A DNA stretch of 32,091 nucleotides, taken from positions 1-32,091 of the forward strand of contig PWVT01000195.1 of the NCBI GenBank assembly GCA_003562195.1, given 5' to 3'. The notes below the pieces were generated by a model that worked only from the letters and a program-made list of their open reading frames with translations, did not search any database and was not told where the DNA came from. A program made the position numbers and the translations under genes. How positions within the stretch are numbered: position 1 is the stretch's first letter; each line of letters begins with the position of its first letter. This DNA is from Phycisphaeraceae bacterium (GTDB taxonomy: Bacteria > Planctomycetota > Phycisphaerae > Phycisphaerales > SM1A02). This document shows, one piece after another, positions 1-8,284 of the stretch.

Positions 1-2
1 AT

Positions 3-293
3 GCCCAGCCGGATGAACACGTGGCCATTTGGATCGTGGATCGTATTCAAGAAAGACTGAAAGCTGTTAATGCGTTTGTCGGGCGGCAGCAGAGGAACTT
101 GGTTGTGGCATTCGGCGACATCCCAGTGCACCTCGCCGAAGATCGACGTTACGCGCAGAAGAATTCGCAAATCATTCAAATGGGTGATACGCTCAAGCCC
201 TCAACTCTGCGCGACATGCTTCGCAAGACAATCGCAGTTTCGCTGCAACACGAGAACGACCACCATGATCAGCGAGATGAAACCACCAATTAA
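3..293 (+). CDS. C-terminal end of an unrecognised protein (5' partial)
   Basis: The frame is open from the first bases of the window and ends at a TAA at 291-293, so only the last ~96 residues are visible and the true start lies upstream. An internal GTG at 21 could start it but need not. I cannot name the family. The last part has a hydrophobic strand (LVVAFGD), a helix and then a TLKPSTLRDML segment, which loosely resembles the end of a receiver domain, where a Lys-Pro pair precedes the last helix. That would suit the response regulator that follows, but it is a weak inference. Its end overlaps the start of the regulator by 29 nt, suggesting co-translation. Confidence 0.5.
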   Translation, partial: AQPDEHVAIWIVDRIQERLKAVNAFVGRQQRNLVVAFGDIPVHLAEDRRYAQKNSQIIQMGDTLKPSTLRDMLRKTIAVSLQHENDHHDQRDETTN

Positions 294-696
294 GATCCTC
301 TGCGTTGATGACAATCCAATGATTGGAGAGGCGGTCGAGATTAAGCTCCAGCCGCATACAGAACTGGAACTCATCGGCCAGGTCATGAGTGCCAGCGAAC
401 TTCTTGAGCAAGTGGAAACCTTACAGCCCGACATCCTCTTGCTGGATATCGACATGCCCGGTAAGGATGCGTTTGAGGCAATGCAGGAGATTGCGGCCTC
501 GTTTCCGGAGCCGGACGGTCCACGAATCATCATCTTGAGTGGCTTGATTCGGCGCGACCTCATCGATAAGGCGTTTGAAAGTGGGGCGTGGGGATATCTC
601 TCAAAGAGTGACGTTGAGATCCTGGCTGAGGCCATTGGTCAGGTGATAGCCGGAGAAATCGCCATCAGTCCCGATGTGCGCTCGCTCATGGGTTAA
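265..696 (+). CDS. Stand-alone receiver-domain response regulator
   Basis: A 143-residue protein that is almost entirely one CheY-like receiver domain. The acidic pair is in ILCVDDNP near residue 14, the likely phospho-acceptor Asp is in LLLDIDMPG near residue 60, the conserved Ser/Thr position is in IIILSG, and the conserved Lys is in GYLSKSD near residue 112. The C-terminus (EIAISPDVRSLMG) is where NarL/LuxR-type regulators continue into a helix-turn-helix, but here the protein stops. It therefore probably signals by protein contact rather than by binding DNA. The ATG at 265 lies inside the upstream gene; an ATG at 277 is an alternative. The open frame runs further upstream, but that part does not look like a receiver domain. 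Confidence 0.85.
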   Translation: MISEMKPPIKILCVDDNPMIGEAVEIKLQPHTELELIGQVMSASELLEQVETLQPDILLLDIDMPGKDAFEAMQEIAASFPEPDGPRIIILSGLIRRDLIDKAFESGAWGYLSKSDVEILAEAIGQVIAGEIAISPDVRSLMG

Positions 697-747
697 CCGG
701 GTCGCCCAACCGTGGCATCGTGACGCGAAAGTCAGGATCAGATAGCC

Positions 748-842
748 GTACTGATACACTTGAATCCGGTGGCACAGGCGTCCCGCCTGAGGAACGTATC
801 AACAGGCCAGAGGCCTGTTCCACTTTCAAACTGTACCAGTAC
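748..842. repeat. Palindromic intergenic element, possible three-way junction
   Basis: Two arms, about 748-773 and 820-842, are imperfect inverted copies: GTACTGATACAC on the left matches the reverse complement of the right arm at 10 of 12 positions, followed by matching TTGAA and GTGG blocks. Inside lie two perfect small hairpins: CAGGCG/CGCCTG at 775-789 with a 3-nt loop, and AACAGGCC/GGCCTGTT at 801-819 with a 3-nt loop. The whole can fold as a stem carrying two hairpins. No T-tract follows, so it is not a classical terminator. It lies between the response regulator and the transporter gene and looks like a dispersed repeat or non-autonomous element; copy number cannot be judged from one window. 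Confidence 0.65.
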
Positions 843-955
843 CCAAATGGCCGGATTGCCGCTCTCCGCTTGACGTAGCAGCAATTCCCTCAACAATCGC
901 GGGAACTTTTCCACCGCGACATTGCCGCGGCGGCTTCACGTACGGAGAAAAGGCC

Positions 956-2809
956 ATGACCTCGGGTACCAGCGAACGTCCCTCATCCTCGCCATCACAA
1001 CAGCCCGGCAACGGGTTCAGCATCCTCGACATGATTGAATGGTCGGGCAACAAGCTGCCTGACCCGGTCACGCTGTTCGCGTTGGGAACGCTGCTCGTGA
1101 TGGTGCTGTCTTTCGTTGGTGCAAAGCTCGATTGGCGGGTTACTGAGCGGTTGCCCCAGCCCATCTTGCAGGATGTGATTGATGCTGACGGCAACCCTGT
1201 GATTGACGAAGAAACAGGCAAGGTCGCCCGCGAACCGGTGCTCGATCCAGACACGGGCGAGCCGATGCTTACCTGGGAAGTGGTGCAACAGACGCGTGAA
1301 GAGATTGTCACGCGCATCAAGCTTGATGACGATGGTGAGCCGATCTTGGATGATGAAACCGGCCACCCAATGACTGAAGTCGTACTGGGTGATGACGGTG
1401 AGCCGCTCACACGGAAGGTGCTGACCGACGAGCCGCGATCGCATGGCGTTACGAACATCCTGACCGCTGATGGAATCTTCTGGGCGTTGAGCAGCATGGT
1501 TTCGAACTTTGTCTCCTTCCCGCCGCTGGGTGTGGTGCTTGTGGGCATGCTCGGCATTGGTGTGGCGGAGCGCACAGGGTTGATCCGGTCGCTGCTCAAG
1601 GCGTTCATGCTGATCGTACCGGGCCGACTGCTCACGCCGTCGATGGTGTTCATCGGCATCATGAGTTCGCTGGCGACCGACGCGGGCTACGTCGTGCTGC
1701 CGCCGCTGGCTGCGGCGTTGTACAAGGCCGTGGGTCGATCGCCGCTGGTTGGTCTGGCTGCGGTGTTTGCAGGGGTGTCGGCCGGTTTCAACGCAAACTT
1801 GTTTATCACTGGTCTCGACCCGATGCTGGCGGAGTTTTCCACGATTGGTGCGCAGGTGATTGATTCGGATTATGTCGTAAACCCCGCAAGCAACTGGTTA
1901 TTTCTGATTGCGTCAACTTTTGTCATCACCCTTACTGGTTGGTTCGTCACTTCACGGTTCGTCGAGCGGCGATTGAACAAGCGATCGCCGGAGGACGGTG
2001 GGCCGAGCGAGCCGACCGCTGCTGATCTTGCCGAGCAGCAGCTCAAGCCGGAGGAGTTTCTCGGCATGGCCTGGGCGGGGTTGGGAGCGTTGGCGACGGT
2101 GGGGGTGTTCCTGGCGTTGATTCTCATTCCGGGCATGCCGCTGTACGGTCCGGGAGCTGTCTTCGATCGTTGGATCGAAGTGATCGTGCCGATGCTGTTT
2201 TTCATCTTTGTCGTGCCGGGCATTGTGTACGGCGTGTACATGAAGGACGTCAAGAACGACAAGGACGTGGCGAAGCTGTTCATGGAGTCCATGGCTGCGA
2301 TGGCGCCGATCATCGTGCTTGCGTTCGTCGCAGCGCAGTTCATCGAGCACTTTCAGTATTCAGGTCTCGATCGAATGCTCGCAATGGCTGGTGGTCAGTG
2401 GCTCGGCCAAGCAGGGTTTGGTGCGGCGATGCTGATCGTGTGCTTCATCCTGCTGACGCTCCTTTTCAACCTGTTCATGGGTTCCATGAGCGCGAAGTAT
2501 GCGATGTTTGCGCCGATCTTCATTCCCATGTTCATGCTTGTCGGCATCAGCCCGGAATTGACGCAGGCGGCGTATCGCATTGGTGACTCGGTGAGCAACA
2601 TCATCACGCCGCTCAACGCGTACCTGATCATCATCCTCGTGTTCATGCAAAAGTACGTTCCCAAGGGGGGCATGGGCACGCTGGTGGCGACGATGTTCCC
2701 GTACACCGTGGTCTTCACGATCGTGTGGACTGCGATGTTGCTGGTATGGATGTGGCTGGGTCTGCCATTGGGAATTGACGGCGGCCTGACGTATGACCTG
2801 ATGAACTGA
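956..2809 (+). CDS. AbgT-family transporter with an acidic repeat insertion
   Basis: A 617-residue multi-pass inner-membrane protein of the AbgT family, known for p-aminobenzoyl-glutamate uptake and, in MtrF/YdaH-type members, export of sulfonamide-like compounds. Family-like segments include NKLPDPVTLFALGTLL in the first membrane helix, SFPPLGVVLVGMLGIGVAER, and near the end LFNLFMGSMSAKYAMFAPIF and GDSVSNIITPLNAY. Family members are usually about 510 residues. The excess is mostly an acidic stretch of about 95 residues (residues 65-160) between the first two helices, with repeated DGxP and DxTGxP units. The ATG at 956 follows a purine-rich GGAGAAAAGG (944-953). The gene for a second membrane protein begins 8 nt after its stop. 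The substrate cannot be told from sequence. Confidence 0.9.
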   Translation: MTSGTSERPSSSPSQQPGNGFSILDMIEWSGNKLPDPVTLFALGTLLVMVLSFVGAKLDWRVTERLPQPILQDVIDADGNPVIDEETGKVAREPVLDPDTGEPMLTWEVVQQTREEIVTRIKLDDDGEPILDDETGHPMTEVVLGDDGEPLTRKVLTDEPRSHGVTNILTADGIFWALSSMVSNFVSFPPLGVVLVGMLGIGVAERTGLIRSLLKAFMLIVPGRLLTPSMVFIGIMSSLATDAGYVVLPPLAAALYKAVGRSPLVGLAAVFAGVSAGFNANLFITGLDPMLAEFSTIGAQVIDSDYVVNPASNWLFLIASTFVITLTGWFVTSRFVERRLNKRSPEDGGPSEPTAADLAEQQLKPEEFLGMAWAGLGALATVGVFLALILIPGMPLYGPGAVFDRWIEVIVPMLFFIFVVPGIVYGVYMKDVKNDKDVAKLFMESMAAMAPIIVLAFVAAQFIEHFQYSGLDRMLAMAGGQWLGQAGFGAAMLIVCFILLTLLFNLFMGSMSAKYAMFAPIFIPMFMLVGISPELTQAAYRIGDSVSNIITPLNAYLIIILVFMQKYVPKGGMGTLVATMFPYTVVFTIVWTAMLLVWMWLGLPLGIDGGLTYDLMN

Positions 2810-2817
2810 GACGCTTT

Positions 2818-3756
2818 ATGCTTTCGTGGGCGATGATCGCCATCCAACTCGTCCTTGTCGCGCTGGCATTGCACCTTTGGCGGTGGCATGTGCTGCCGAA
2901 CCTTCGACCGTTGGGCCACCGCGCGTTGATTGTGGATGTGTGGGGGCCGATGTCGGTGGTGATTCCGCTTGTGTTCACGGTCGGTTGGGTTGGCTATTCC
3001 GTTCGTGAAAGCGGGTGGGTGATGCTGGGTGGGCCGATCGTGTGTGGCCTGTTTGCGGTGGCGGTCGCGGCCGTGATGAGGCCGCATGGTGAGCGCAGCG
3101 CGACCTTCTCTAATGCAGATGGGCTGAGCTGGTCGGCAGGGGCATGGGCTTCAATTGTCGGCATCATCTTGCTGCTACTCGGAGCAGCGCATGTGATGAA
3201 CATCTGGATGGGCCAAATCGCCTTTGCGCTGCTTGCAGTGGTGCTCTGGACGAACACACCGCCTGCACGCGAGAGCAACGTGGACAATGACCAGGCCGCC
3301 GCGTGGCTTGGGATGATCGGCATTGTCCTCGCAGGATTCGTACTCGGCGGGACATCGTTGGCGGTCGCCGAAGGGCACCGCGTGGCGAGCGCAGTGATTC
3401 TCGTGGGGTATGGCGGTGCAGTGTTCTTGCTGGCTGCCCGATACGCAGGACCAGCCGTGGCAGTACGAATGGGTCTTTGGGCTGCGGGCCTAGGCGTGCT
3501 GGCTGCACTGGGGGCGATTTCTATCCTTCACATGCTGCCGCAAGCGATTCAGCTCGCCCTTGGCGGTCATGTCGCGGATGTTCGCTCGGTGGCTCACAGT
3601 TTCGGGGCATTTGCTCTGGAGGCGGTGATGCTGCTTGTTTTGCCGTTACTGGTGCTTGGCCTGTGGCGGCTGGACGCGCCAGCACGGCGAATGGCCGGCT
3701 TGTTCCTGATGGCTGCCATTGTTGCCGTGGTGACTTGGCGACTGGCCGGGATGTGA
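2818..3756 (+). CDS. Multi-pass membrane protein of unknown function
   Basis: A 312-residue, strongly hydrophobic protein with roughly eight to nine predicted membrane helices and short loops. The longest polar loops are near residues 88-105 (MRPHGERSATFSNADG) and 143-160 (TPPARESNVDNDQ). I recognise no family motif, catalytic residues or transporter signature. It starts 8 nt after the AbgT-family gene on the same strand, so the two are almost certainly co-transcribed and it may be a partner of that transporter; this is inferred from position only. The ATG at 2818 is the first in-frame start after the upstream stop. After it comes a 68-nt gap holding only a weak 6-bp inverted repeat (AGCCGA/TCGGCT at 3780-3805). 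Confidence 0.8.
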   Translation: MLSWAMIAIQLVLVALALHLWRWHVLPNLRPLGHRALIVDVWGPMSVVIPLVFTVGWVGYSVRESGWVMLGGPIVCGLFAVAVAAVMRPHGERSATFSNADGLSWSAGAWASIVGIILLLLGAAHVMNIWMGQIAFALLAVVLWTNTPPARESNVDNDQAAAWLGMIGIVLAGFVLGGTSLAVAEGHRVASAVILVGYGGAVFLLAARYAGPAVAVRMGLWAAGLGVLAALGAISILHMLPQAIQLALGGHVADVRSVAHSFGAFALEAVMLLVLPLLVLGLWRLDAPARRMAGLFLMAAIVAVVTWRLAGM

Positions 3757-3824
3757 AACTCGTGCTGAAGCCGCCGGGTAGCCGATGAAATTCCACACGT
3801 CGGCTGATTGCCAGGCCGGGTAAG

Positions 3825-4232
3825 ATGATTTGTATGTCCGAGTCGGAAGAATCCATGGTCGCGACACACCGAAGCGTATTGCCCACGACCCGCGAGTCCG
3901 TGACGCACAAGTTCGTCATCGCTGGGCACGAGGGCTATCTCACCATTGGCCTGTTTGAAAACGGTCAGCCGGGTGAGATTTTCATCAAGATGAGCAAGGA
4001 AGGATCAACACTCTCCGGGTTGATCCAGGGTTTCTGTCGAGCGTTCAGTCTTGCGTTGCAATACGGCTTATCCACGCAGGATGCAGTCGATCGGTTCCGG
4101 GGGATGCGCTTCGATCCGATGGGGCCGACCAACAACCCTGACATCCCCGAGACACTGAGCATACTGGACTACGTTGCGCGGTACCTGGAGTGTCATTACT
4201 GCAATTCCGGGCAATCGCGCGTCAGGTCGTAG
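3825..4232 (+). CDS. Stand-alone TSCPD-domain protein (like class II RNR C-terminus)
   Basis: A 135-residue protein whose core (residues 24-120) resembles the C-terminal TSCPD domain of adenosylcobalamin-dependent ribonucleotide reductase NrdJ. Characteristic segments are THKFVIAGHEGYLTIGLFE, GEIFIKMSKEGSTLSGL, LALQYGLS and RFDPMGPTNNPDIP. It lacks the catalytic reductase barrel. It ends with CHYC near residue 122, which could be a remnant of the redox CxxC found at reductase C-termini, though this is uncertain. Split class II reductases with a small second subunit are known (NrdJa/NrdJb of Pseudomonas), but no large subunit is seen here. Start choice is open: ATGs at 3825, 3834 and 3855 are all possible; the last has a GGAAG upstream. 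Its end overlaps the convergent ribF by 11 nt. Confidence 0.8.
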   Translation: MICMSESEESMVATHRSVLPTTRESVTHKFVIAGHEGYLTIGLFENGQPGEIFIKMSKEGSTLSGLIQGFCRAFSLALQYGLSTQDAVDRFRGMRFDPMGPTNNPDIPETLSILDYVARYLECHYCNSGQSRVRS

Positions 4233-5166
4233 CGGTTGCTGAACGAGGCACTTCACGCCGAGTTCGCGCAACATCGCGAGCGATTTGTTCCTGCAGGTTC
4301 TGGACATTGCAATACGCAAGCTGATCGCGCAGCCAGTGATGAAACGTCACTCGGATCGGCCAGTTGTAATCATCAAGTGGACCTTCGTAATCCAGCAGAT
4401 GGGCCTCACAGACGCGCGGTGAAGTCCCGAAGGTTGGTTTGGTGCCAACGCTGATCGCTGCCTGGTATGTGTGACCATCACGCACAGCCGTGCCGGCGTA
4501 GATGCCGTCCTTAGGCAGCATGAGATCGCCATGATCCAGGTTGACGGTCGGGATGCCGATGGTTCGTCCGCGTTGATCGCCCCGCACGACTGTTCCGGGC
4601 AACTCGTATGGTCGGCCGAGCAGGCGTGCTGCGTCGCGCACGCGGCCGCGCTGAAGCAGCCAGCGAATGACCGAACTGCTGATAACTGTCGTGCTGTGAT
4701 CGTCCAGGGTGGCCCGGAGCGATTCAACGACGACAGTGCGAAAGCCATGCGTTTCGCCATATTGGTGCAAGGTATCGACCGATCCGGCTCGATGTTTGCC
4801 AAAGCGAAAGTCCTGTCCTTCAATGATTGCCTTTGGTTGGTAGCTTTGCACGATGGAGGTGATAAAATCGGACGCAGTCTGACTGAGAAATTCGCGTGTT
4901 GGCTTGAGAGCCACAACCCTGTCCGCCCCTGCCTGTTTGAGGAGTTCACAAAGCTGCTGGAAACTCGTCAGACGCTGGGGTACCCGACTGGTTGACTTCT
5001 GTGCAAGAAGGACAGACAGCGGGTGCGGATCAAAGGAAAGCACCACCACCTGACCCGCGGCCCCGACCGCTTTACGGGCCGTTTGTACAAGTTTGGCATG
5101 CCCACGATGCACGCCATCAAAGTTGCCGATAGTTAACGCAGTTTCAGTTTCAGTACGGTTGACCAT
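4222..5166 (-). CDS. ribF: Bifunctional riboflavin kinase / FAD synthetase
   Basis: A 314-residue cytoplasmic enzyme that phosphorylates riboflavin to FMN and adenylates FMN to FAD. The N-terminal nucleotidyltransferase domain shows TIGNFDGVHRGHAKLV with the GxHxGH-type nucleotide motif, SFDPHPLSVL, and ISSSVIRWLLQRGRV closing the domain. The C-terminal flavokinase domain shows GDQRGRTIGIPTVNLD (the GRxxGxPTxN motif) and DGIYAG. Length is normal for the family. The frame is open upstream to 5301, but those 45 residues lack homology and run across the divergent dehydrogenase start, so I start at the ATG 5164-5166, right before VNRTETETALTIGNFDG. It is divergent from the glutamate dehydrogenase gene and convergent with the TSCPD gene. 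Confidence 0.95.
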   Translation of the reverse strand: MVNRTETETALTIGNFDGVHRGHAKLVQTARKAVGAAGQVVVLSFDPHPLSVLLAQKSTSRVPQRLTSFQQLCELLKQAGADRVVALKPTREFLSQTASDFITSIVQSYQPKAIIEGQDFRFGKHRAGSVDTLHQYGETHGFRTVVVESLRATLDDHSTTVISSSVIRWLLQRGRVRDAARLLGRPYELPGTVVRGDQRGRTIGIPTVNLDHGDLMLPKDGIYAGTAVRDGHTYQAAISVGTKPTFGTSPRVCEAHLLDYEGPLDDYNWPIRVTFHHWLRDQLAYCNVQNLQEQIARDVARTRREVPRSATATT

Positions 5167-5233
5167 GAATCTGCACGATAGAGGCCAATTCGACTGAGGC
5201 CAAGTTTCGCTCGGCTTGGCCGAGGCATACTGG

Positions 5234-8209
5234 ATGGATCGGAAGGACCAACTCGAGATGCGCGAAGATGTTTCATCTACATTCGTTGATGGGAAGCCCA
5301 CTGACCCTGATGCCCTCGTCGACGAGTTGACACGGGGGATTCGAGAGACAGCAGACAGTGTGGTCCCGTGGTTTCTTCAGCAAATGCCGGTGAGCTATTT
5401 CCAGGACACCGACCACTCCAGCCAGCTCAGTCATCTTCGAGCCATCATCGCAGCCAAGGCCTCAGGCCGCCCGATCGAGTTGACCCTGCGCAGTGAGGAC
5501 GGATCGGAGTGGACCTCAATGCGACCGTTGGACTATCCCGGCGTGTTGGCTGAACTGGTCCGGGAGCTTCCGCATGACCGCCACCTTCGAGCTGCAAAAA
5601 TTCATACCGCTAACGACGGCCATCTGGTGCTGGATACCTTCGAGTTTGGTGAAGCGCCGATGTTTGATCCGGATGATCCCGAGCAGGCGCGAAAGCTCGA
5701 ACAGACCATTGAATATGCTGCAAAGAATGTCCCTTATTTTTCGCCGGATGAGATTGCCGATCATATGCGCCGCTGCCAGGCGGAGTACGTCACCACGGTG
5801 ACGCCGTTGCGTGTGTGCAAGAACTGGGAACTGTACAAGCGCGTTTCACAAACGGATGGTGCTGCTGTCTCACTTGAGCCGGAATCTGACCCGACCCAGT
5901 GCCGCATCACTGTGGCCGTTGGTAACGCGACGCAGCGTGTTATGTTCGAGCGCATCGCTACTCGATTGGCACGCTCATCGATCAACATTCATCGTGCGTA
6001 TCTGGACATAATCGACGATGGTGCCAACGGCACAATCGGCCTGCTTGGGTTCGTGGTGCAGGGGCCTGATGGCGGACCAATTGATCCCAATGGCTATCTC
6101 TGGCAAACGCTGCGGCCTGAGTTGCTTCGTAACAAGTGGCTCGACGATCGCGTACTCGATATGGCCCATCAGCACGGTGAAGTGGAGACCATCACAGCGG
6201 AAGTCATCTGCGCATTGTGCGACCTTATTCACCAGGTCCTCGTCAAGCAGAACCCCTACGCCTTCAGCCCGGACCGAATCGCGCGGCTGGCAGAGCGCAA
6301 CTTGATGCAATCGATCAGCATTGCGAACCTTTTCCTGAATCGATTCAATCCCAGCAGTCCGCTGGATGATGCGACATTTGCACTGCGCTCAGACCAATTG
6401 CGTCGTGAGATCGCCAGCGGTGTCGACCTGGAAGATGCCCGCACCGTGCTGCTGAAGATGCTCGATGCCGTCGATGCTGTATTGCGCACCAATGTCTTCG
6501 TCGAGGAGCGATACGGGCTTTCCATGCGGCTTGATCCAGGCCTGCTGATGACAGAAGAACGATCAGAATTGCCATTCGGTGTGTTTTTCGTTCACGGTCG
6601 TGGCTTCAATGGATTCCATGTGCGGTTCCGTGATATTGCGCGCGGTGGTGTACGAGCAATCTGTCCGATCGGCATCGAACAGTACGCCCGAGAAAGTGAG
6701 CGGCTGTACGATGAGGCCTACGGCCTTGCGTTTGCCCAGCAACTCAAGAACAAAGATATTCCCGAAGGCGGAGCCAAAGCCGCTATCCTCGTTGCGCCCG
6801 GCGCACGAGTCAGCCGCAGCGTCAAAGGTTTCGTTGACAGTTTGCTTGATTTGATCTCACCCGACGAGAGCATCAACGCATGCATTGTTGATCGGCTTGG
6901 GTTCAAGGAGCTGTTGTATCTCGGCCCCGATGAGAACATCACGCCGGAACTGATTGAATGGATCGTCGATCGCGCCAAGCGGCGTGGCTACCCCACACCG
7001 GCTGCACTGATGAGCTCCAAACCAGGCGCGGGTATCAATCACAAGCAATACGGTGTGACCAGTGAAGGGGGGGTGGTCTTTCTCGAAGTGGCGTTGCAGT
7101 CCATCGGCATCGATCCACGAACGCAACCGTTTACCGTCAAGATCACCGGCGGTCCTGATGGTGATGTCGGCGGTAACTGTTTGCGCATTTTGCACCGAGA
7201 CTACGGTGAAAATGCAAGAATTGTCGGTATCGCAGACGGCACCGGATGCGCCGAAGATCCTGACGGGTTGGATCATGAAGAACTCATGCGACTGGTCACG
7301 CTCTCCAAGCCCATCAGCTTCTTCAGCCGAGACAAACTCGGCCCCAAAGGCCACTTGGCCTTGCTGGATGAGCCCGATGGCGTGCGACGCCGCAACACCA
7401 TGCACAACCGCGTGGTCGCTGATGCGTTTGTCCCGTGTGGTGGTCGGCCCAACACCATTCACGGTGGGAATTGGCGTGATTACCTCATGTCCAACGGCAC
7501 ACCGAGCAGCAAACTGATCGTTGAGGGGGCGAACCTCTTTCTCAATCCCGAAGCCCGCACGCGGCTGTCCGAAGCAGGAGCGCTGATTGTCAAGGACTCA
7601 TCAGCGAATAAGTGCGGGGTGATCTGCTCAAGCTATGAGATCATTGCATGCATGCTGCTGTGCGATGAAGAGTTCCTCGCGATCAAGGATCAGTTTGTGG
7701 ACCAGGTGCTGGCCAAACTTCGCATATTGGCGCGTCGCGAAGCGGAATTGCTGCTTCGCGTGCACCGGCACCGGCCGCACATTCCGCTGCCGGATTTGAG
7801 CATTCGTCTCAGCCGCGTGATGATTCGCACCGCTGATGCGATTGAAACTGCGCTTGACGGCTTGGCCAGTGACGATGCGAGCATTGTGCAGCGGCTTGTG
7901 ATGGATCATTTGCCGCCGATCCTTATTGAATCGGCTGAGGATCGCATCTGGCACCGTCTGCCCCAAGCATATTTGAAATGGATGATGGCCAAATCACTGA
8001 GTGCGCGAATCGTGTATCGCGAGGGCTTCGAGTATATCGAGACCATGCCGGTCGAGGCCATTGCAGAAATGGCAGTTCGATACCTGCGTTTGGAAGTTGA
8101 ACGGGCCAATTTGGCGGCTGAACTGGCTTGCTCGAACGACCCCAACCGCGAGCGAATTGCAGCATTGCTCGAAAAATCAGGCATCCTGTCCACGCTCGGC
8201 TACGTGTAA
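5234..8209 (+). CDS. Large NAD-dependent glutamate dehydrogenase
   Basis: About 991 residues, oxidatively deaminating glutamate to 2-oxoglutarate with NAD. The catalytic half shows FRDIARGGVRA, then LKNKDIPEGGAKAAILV with the likely catalytic Lys near residue 515, KPGAGINHKQYGVTSEGG, and the nucleotide-binding turn GGPDGDVGGN near 639-648. LIVEGANLFLNPEAR and KDSSANKCGVICSSYEI follow, as expected in the large GDH families. The N-terminal ~430 residues are a regulatory extension. The length is close to the ~115-kDa class and well below the 180-kDa class. Start: a TTG at 5216 extends the frame, but the ATG at 5234 has GAGG 8 nt upstream; an ATG at 5258 is another option. It is transcribed divergently from ribF. 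Confidence 0.93.
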   Translation: MDRKDQLEMREDVSSTFVDGKPTDPDALVDELTRGIRETADSVVPWFLQQMPVSYFQDTDHSSQLSHLRAIIAAKASGRPIELTLRSEDGSEWTSMRPLDYPGVLAELVRELPHDRHLRAAKIHTANDGHLVLDTFEFGEAPMFDPDDPEQARKLEQTIEYAAKNVPYFSPDEIADHMRRCQAEYVTTVTPLRVCKNWELYKRVSQTDGAAVSLEPESDPTQCRITVAVGNATQRVMFERIATRLARSSINIHRAYLDIIDDGANGTIGLLGFVVQGPDGGPIDPNGYLWQTLRPELLRNKWLDDRVLDMAHQHGEVETITAEVICALCDLIHQVLVKQNPYAFSPDRIARLAERNLMQSISIANLFLNRFNPSSPLDDATFALRSDQLRREIASGVDLEDARTVLLKMLDAVDAVLRTNVFVEERYGLSMRLDPGLLMTEERSELPFGVFFVHGRGFNGFHVRFRDIARGGVRAICPIGIEQYARESERLYDEAYGLAFAQQLKNKDIPEGGAKAAILVAPGARVSRSVKGFVDSLLDLISPDESINACIVDRLGFKELLYLGPDENITPELIEWIVDRAKRRGYPTPAALMSSKPGAGINHKQYGVTSEGGVVFLEVALQSIGIDPRTQPFTVKITGGPDGDVGGNCLRILHRDYGENARIVGIADGTGCAEDPDGLDHEELMRLVTLSKPISFFSRDKLGPKGHLALLDEPDGVRRRNTMHNRVVADAFVPCGGRPNTIHGGNWRDYLMSNGTPSSKLIVEGANLFLNPEARTRLSEAGALIVKDSSANKCGVICSSYEIIACMLLCDEEFLAIKDQFVDQVLAKLRILARREAELLLRVHRHRPHIPLPDLSIRLSRVMIRTADAIETALDGLASDDASIVQRLVMDHLPPILIESAEDRIWHRLPQAYLKWMMAKSLSARIVYREGFEYIETMPVEAIAEMAVRYLRLEVERANLAAELACSNDPNRERIAALLEKSGILSTLGYV

Positions 8210-8284
8210 ATCCGCAGCAGTCGTTCTGGTACACTCGCTCACCCTGTGGGCTACACACAGGTTCTCATAGAGTTCGCGGGCCTT

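Noticed and set aside
826-1662. 278-codon open frame on the minus strand
   Set aside because: It lies wholly opposite the AbgT-family gene and its leader, and its Ser/Thr/Pro-rich translation shows no domain. It is a shadow of the real codons.
3780-3805. AGCCGA/TCGGCT inverted repeat after the membrane protein gene
   Set aside because: Six base pairs with a 14-nt loop and no T-run is too weak to call a terminator.
5167-5301. 45-codon upstream extension of ribF
   Set aside because: The extra residues lack FAD-synthetase homology and overlap the divergent dehydrogenase start. The nucleotide-binding motif begins right after the ATG at 5164-5166.
8227-8235. TGGTACACT resembling an extended -10 element
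   Set aside because: Only a decayed gene fragment lies downstream and no -35 is visible, so promoter function is unsupported.
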